From: an uncultured Chloroflexales bacterium
GTDB lineage: Bacteria; Chloroflexota; Chloroflexia; Chloroflexales; Chloroflexaceae
Direction of reading: 5' to 3'
DNA: 64,000 nucleotides
Assembly: GCA_937902315.1 (NCBI GenBank)
Contig: CALGUG010000057.1
Coordinates: 1 to 64,000, forward strand
Numbering within the stretch: position 1 is the stretch's first letter; the number at the start of each line of letters is the position of its first letter. The position numbers and the translations under genes were made by a program. The notes below the pieces were generated by a model. That model made no database searches and had not been told where the DNA came from. It worked only from the letters and a program-made list of their open reading frames with translations. This document shows, piece after piece, positions 61,141-64,000 of the stretch.

Positions 61141-61187
61141 CAAAAAAGGCCTGTTTGTCCTCGCCAGCTCGACACTCTTCTGTTTGC

Positions 61188-61332
61188 TACCAAATCCGGT
61201 TGATTATTTTGGGCCTTCGGCAGAGTGGAACTTGTCCCTTTTTGTTGTGTGCATTTCGTGCTATCGCGCGAAATGCACACAAACGCTTTGCCTGACCTTG
61301 TTTCTCGCGCTTCAAGAGCGCAGGTCTTTAAA
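61188..61332 (-). repeat. Family B element (copy 10, reversed)
   Basis: Starts TACCAAATCCGGTTGA, then GGGCCTTCGGCAGAGTGGAA, a 13-bp hairpin at 61246-61281 (TGTGTGCATTTCG with CGAAATGCACACA), and AGGTCTTTAAACG at the far end, where the terminal repeat has decayed. Confidence 0.82.
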
Positions 61333-61417
61333 CGAAGTTGCTATGCGCCAGAGAGCTACTCAAAGCTGGCGGGCTGGAAGCGGATGTTGTTCGACGCCTT
61401 GCGCGTCGGGCCAAAAA

Positions 61418-61448
61418 AGAACTAGCCCTCCCTCTGAGGACTAGTTCT
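61418..61448 (-). terminator. Terminator of the secreted glycosidase gene
   Basis: AGAACTAG and CTAGTTCT form the outer stem with CTC/GAG inside; on the minus strand TTCTTTTTT follows. It lies 40 bases past the stop codon. Confidence 0.88.
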
Positions 61449-61487
61449 AGCAAGTTTCTTACCGCCTTCGGTTATGGTCCCGTTCGT

Positions 61488-63410
61488 TTAGGGCATGAGT
61501 TCCGCGCCGAGGCGACCGAGCAGCACACGGTAGGGCTCGGGGTTTTCGGGGTGGTATTCGAAACGGTTGCGCTCGAAGTATTGCACGCGGTAGACCTTGC
61601 CGTCGTCGGCGCTGATTTCGTCGAGCGGTTCGCTGATCGGCAGGCCGAAGACGGCGATGCCGCCGTGGCGCTCCCAGTAGTCGAGGAATTCGCCGCAGAG
61701 GCTATGGCGCGTCTCTGGGAAGTAGCGACAGCCATCGCCCGCGCCGTCGACGCTGGGCAGGCTGCGCCAATCGATGCCGCGCTGTTCGAGCAGAGTCACG
61801 CCCAAGCGGCCGAGCAGCACTTGGTAGGCTGGGCTGTTTTCGGGGTGGTATTCGAAGCGAGCGCGCTCGAAGTATTGCACCAAGTAGCGTCCGCCGTCGC
61901 TACCGCGCTCGTAGCGGGCCGCGCTAATCGGCAGGCCGATGATCTCGGTGGCGCCGTTGTTGCGCCAGTAGTTCAGAAATGCGCCGCTAACTAAGTGGCC
62001 CGTTTCGGGGAAGTATTGCTCGTTGTTGCTCTGGCGCAGATAGACCGGCTTCTCGCTGATGGTGATGCTGGCGCTGCCGCCACCAAGCGGGGTGCGCTGT
62101 CCATCGCGGTCGATCAGGGCGGCGCTCGCCCCTTCGTTGAGCGCGACCTGCACCTGCTGGCTGCCGCTGATGCGCCAGATTACCCGCACGCTGCCTCCAT
62201 CCGGCAGTGTAAAGCGATAGTCGCCGATCACGCCCGGGGTGTGGAGCGGGCCTGTGCCTGCATAGCGAGCGCCGCGTAACTGCGAAGTCATCACTCCATA
62301 GGCTGTGTAAGCCAACTTCGGCGTCAGGTTGTTATTGAGAATCGCGGCTGGTCCCCAAGGTTGCTGGCCTCCGTCAAACTTATCTTCCAACTGGAAATAG
62401 TTGACATGTTCGATGCCCGCAGCGGCGGCCAGAACGAAGGTGCGCAACATATAGGTAGCTTGCTCGTCTTCGTTTTTGGCGAACTGCGGCTCGCAGCGAT
62501 TGCCACAAGTGCTCCAGCCGACTTCGGTCACCCAGATCTGCTTGCCGCCGCCGTGGCGCTCGACCCAGCGCTTAGCCATCTCGAAGCGGCCCGGCAGGGT
62601 CACATCGTAGTTTTCGCGTGGGTTTCTGAGGTAGGGCGCATCGGGAGCGTGGTCGATCAGCCAAGGGTGCAGCGAGAGCACATCGAAGCTGTCCCAGCCT
62701 GCGATGGCCACCACTTTGTCCATAAAGGCGTCGGTGCCGATGGCGTCGAAGGTCATGACGCCGCCGTTCAGCACCAGCGCGGTTGGGTCGGCGGCCTTCA
62801 CGGCGTCGTAGCCAGCGCGCAGAATGGCAGCGTAGGCGGCGGGGTCAGCCTTGGGCAGCCATGTGCCGTCGATATCCGGCTCGTTCCAGATCTCCCAAGC
62901 GTCGACGCGCGGCGAGCCGGGCGCATCGTTGAAGCCATCGCCGTCGTAGCGCTCGACCACCATTCTGACCCAGTTGCCATAGGCGACCGGATCGGTCGGG
63001 GCGCACCAGTATTCCGGCTCGTTGTGGGCTTTGGCGTGGCGCACACAATCGCTGCTGCGCTGCTTATCGGGCGTGGTCAGCAGCATACCGATGATCTTGA
63101 TGCCGGCATCGGAGAGCATGCGGATGCGCTTATCGAAGAAGGAGTTTTCGGGACTGCCGCCCCACGAGGCCCAACTGATCTCTTCGCGCGTCCAATCGAC
63201 GCCGATCTGCTGGGCTTTCGCCACCAGCTCGCGGGCCTGCTGGTCGTTGCGCTCGCGTCCGGTGATGTAGAGGTTGAGGCCGAACAGCGACATCGGCTCG
63301 GATCGATTCTGCTGGGCGGGCGCAGACTGAACGCTAGCTACGTTAGCTCCTGAACTTACAAAAATGCTAAGGATACAAGAGAGAAGAAGAAAAAGACGTA
63401 TTTTCGACAT
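61488..63410 (-). CDS. Secreted GH-A clan glycoside hydrolase with two C-terminal repeats
   Basis: A 640-residue exported enzyme: signal peptide (1-30), a TIM-barrel glycosidase domain (about 42-400) with the acid/base Glu177 in EIWNEPDIDG and the nucleophile Glu296 in WVTEVGWS, a small beta domain (about 400-480), and two copies of a 70-residue module (about 483-560 and 575-640) with pattern YFPETGH..SG.FL.YW...G...GLPIS...VQYFER.RFEYHPE..YVLLGRLG. The module is common in secreted Chloroflexota proteins and is presumably a wall- or glycan-binding repeat. The barrel resembles GH39/GH5-like enzymes; the substrate is unknown. GGAAAGTCC lies before the ATG. Confidence 0.9.
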   Translation of the reverse strand: MSKIRLFLLLSCILSIFVSSGANVASVQSAPAQQNRSEPMSLFGLNLYITGRERNDQQARELVAKAQQIGVDWTREEISWASWGGSPENSFFDKRIRMLSDAGIKIIGMLLTTPDKQRSSDCVRHAKAHNEPEYWCAPTDPVAYGNWVRMVVERYDGDGFNDAPGSPRVDAWEIWNEPDIDGTWLPKADPAAYAAILRAGYDAVKAADPTALVLNGGVMTFDAIGTDAFMDKVVAIAGWDSFDVLSLHPWLIDHAPDAPYLRNPRENYDVTLPGRFEMAKRWVERHGGGKQIWVTEVGWSTCGNRCEPQFAKNEDEQATYMLRTFVLAAAAGIEHVNYFQLEDKFDGGQQPWGPAAILNNNLTPKLAYTAYGVMTSQLRGARYAGTGPLHTPGVIGDYRFTLPDGGSVRVIWRISGSQQVQVALNEGASAALIDRDGQRTPLGGGSASITISEKPVYLRQSNNEQYFPETGHLVSGAFLNYWRNNGATEIIGLPISAARYERGSDGGRYLVQYFERARFEYHPENSPAYQVLLGRLGVTLLEQRGIDWRSLPSVDGAGDGCRYFPETRHSLCGEFLDYWERHGGIAVFGLPISEPLDEISADDGKVYRVQYFERNRFEYHPENPEPYRVLLGRLGAELMP

Positions 63411-63644
63411 AATAGGACTTTCCAGAGTAGAGTGATGTCTTGCATTTCAGGCATTATAGCTGAAAAGTCTTAGAAAGCAGATTTGTTTTTGATGGAATTC
63501 TATAATCAGAGAGCGCTATTGATGTTCAATATCGCTCTAGTTTGGCTTTGGCTAGGGCGAAACGCGCTTATCCACGTTGAGAGCGATGTAGCCATTGTGG
63601 GCTCATCGCTCTCGTTGTTCGGCGCTGTTTTGCGCTGACAGATA

Positions 63645-63730
63645 AGCCCACTTTTCGAAGAAGGGGATGTTGATAGCCGAGGGCGGACGCGCTAGAAGCC
63701 GAATGGGGGCTAGAAGCCCATCCGCCTGAG
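63645..63730 (+). repeat. Family A interspersed element (copy 16)
   Basis: GGGGATGTTGATAGCCGAGG, the GCGGACGCGCTAG core and GCCCATCCGCCTGAGTAG. It is the only element recognised in the 508-base divergent gap 63411-63918. Confidence 0.8.
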
Positions 63731-63918
63731 TAGAAAAAAAGCGAGCGGAGCTTAAGGGCGGAGCGGGCCGAAGAAGCTGCGCAGCTCGTTGGCGAGCAGT
63801 TCTGGCTCTGCTTGCCGTTTGATCTCTCTCGTGCTGTCTATTTGCAAGATCCTCTCAATAGCGGTTACAATTGTTCCGCTATTTTTGGAGATCGCGAAGA
63901 GCTGTTGTGGGGTGAACG

Positions 63919-64000
63919 ATGTATAATCCAACCACCCGTCTGCTGACCATTCTCGAATTGCTGCAGACCCATGCTTCGCTCAGCAGCATGGAGCTCGCGC
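63919..64000 (+). CDS. Start of an HTH transcriptional regulator (WYL-type), cut by the window end
   Basis: Only the first 27 residues are present: MYNPTTRLLTILELLQTHASLSSMELA. The sequence T-T-R-L-L-x-I-L-E-L-L-Q, followed by a helix starting with S-x-x-E-L, is the winged helix-turn-helix opening of DeoR/YafY-type regulators that usually carry a WYL domain. GTGGGGTGA lies before the ATG. Nothing can be said about its target. Confidence 0.75.
   Translation, partial: MYNPTTRLLTILELLQTHASLSSMELA

Noticed and set aside
105..63730. Family A repeats as a CRISPR array
   Set aside because: Copies are kilobases apart, occur in both orientations and have no regular spacers or cas genes.
1..64000. 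Insertion sequences, prophage, tRNA and rRNA genes
   Set aside because: No transposase, integrase, phage structural gene, or RNA gene pattern could be recognised by eye; short tRNAs could still have been missed.

Overview
The window reads as a chromosomal segment of a Chloroflexota bacterium, probably class Chloroflexia. Evidence: secreted proteins with tandem YFPETGH...QYFERxRFEYHPE repeats and YLPLV/YLPFV strings, PAS-STAS paralogues, a gingipain-type C25 peptidase, an M36 peptidase, an LPXTG-like anchor, and moderately GC-rich coding sequence. This placement is inference from family distribution; no rRNA or tRNA gene was seen. I see no prophage, CRISPR array, integrase or transposase.

Layout. 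0.1-5.1 kb: a stand-alone RAM-domain protein, a small unknown protein, an ADP-ribosylglycohydrolase, a two-amidase repeat protein and a DUF4258-like protein. 5.2-11.4 kb: an FAD desaturase-like enzyme converging on an SPFH/NAD-kinase-like pair with a clear promoter, then a peptidase-kynureninase operon. 11.8-24.8 kb: an envelope region with a C25 peptidase, a DUF11/LPATG surface protein, a MauG-like di-heme protein facing a lipoprotein that resembles copper amine oxidases, a membrane-anchored propeller-like protein, an S10 carboxypeptidase, a phosphodiester glycosidase-like protein and a GT4 glycosyltransferase. 24.8-29.2 kb: a ROK kinase facing a complete ECF importer (S, T, A1, A2) with a long leader that can form a pseudoknot. 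29.6-36.4 kb: pgk, an M36 peptidase and an esterase. 36.7-40.8 kb: a cell-wall operon (FtsW/RodA, class B PBP, TPR lipoprotein). 41.4-53.4 kb: a serine hydrolase, a PLP sulfur enzyme, three PAS-STAS (RsbR-like) paralogues, a sarcosine oxidase, a decayed sigma factor/hydrolase pair, an aldo/keto reductase and two tandem small STAS/SEC14-like proteins. 53.8-64 kb: an ECF sigma factor overlapping an anti-sigma factor whose outer part looks like a sugar-binding protein, a GAF histidine kinase, a GT-C glycosyltransferase, a secreted GH-A glycosidase and the start of an HTH (WYL-type) regulator.

The most striking non-genic feature is two families of small interspersed elements that fill most intergenic gaps. 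Family A (about 16 copies) carries the core TAGCCGTAGGCGGACGCG and, in full copies, is about 155 bp with AAATCCGCTTGA-like ends. Family B (about 10 copies) is up to 165 bp, has ataccaaatccg terminal inverted repeats and usually a strong central hairpin whose two arms vary together between copies. One A copy sits inside a B copy, and several copies begin exactly at stop codons, in one case supplying the last codons of a protein. They look like non-autonomous MITE-like elements whose transposase is not in this window.

The best candidate for an undescribed protein system is the sigma/anti-sigma pair at 53.8-56.0 kb: a zinc-finger anti-sigma domain, one membrane helix and an extracellular solute-binding-protein-like domain in one chain, which would couple an extracellular ligand directly to a sigma factor. 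The di-heme/amine-oxidase-like neighbourhood at 16-20 kb is second.
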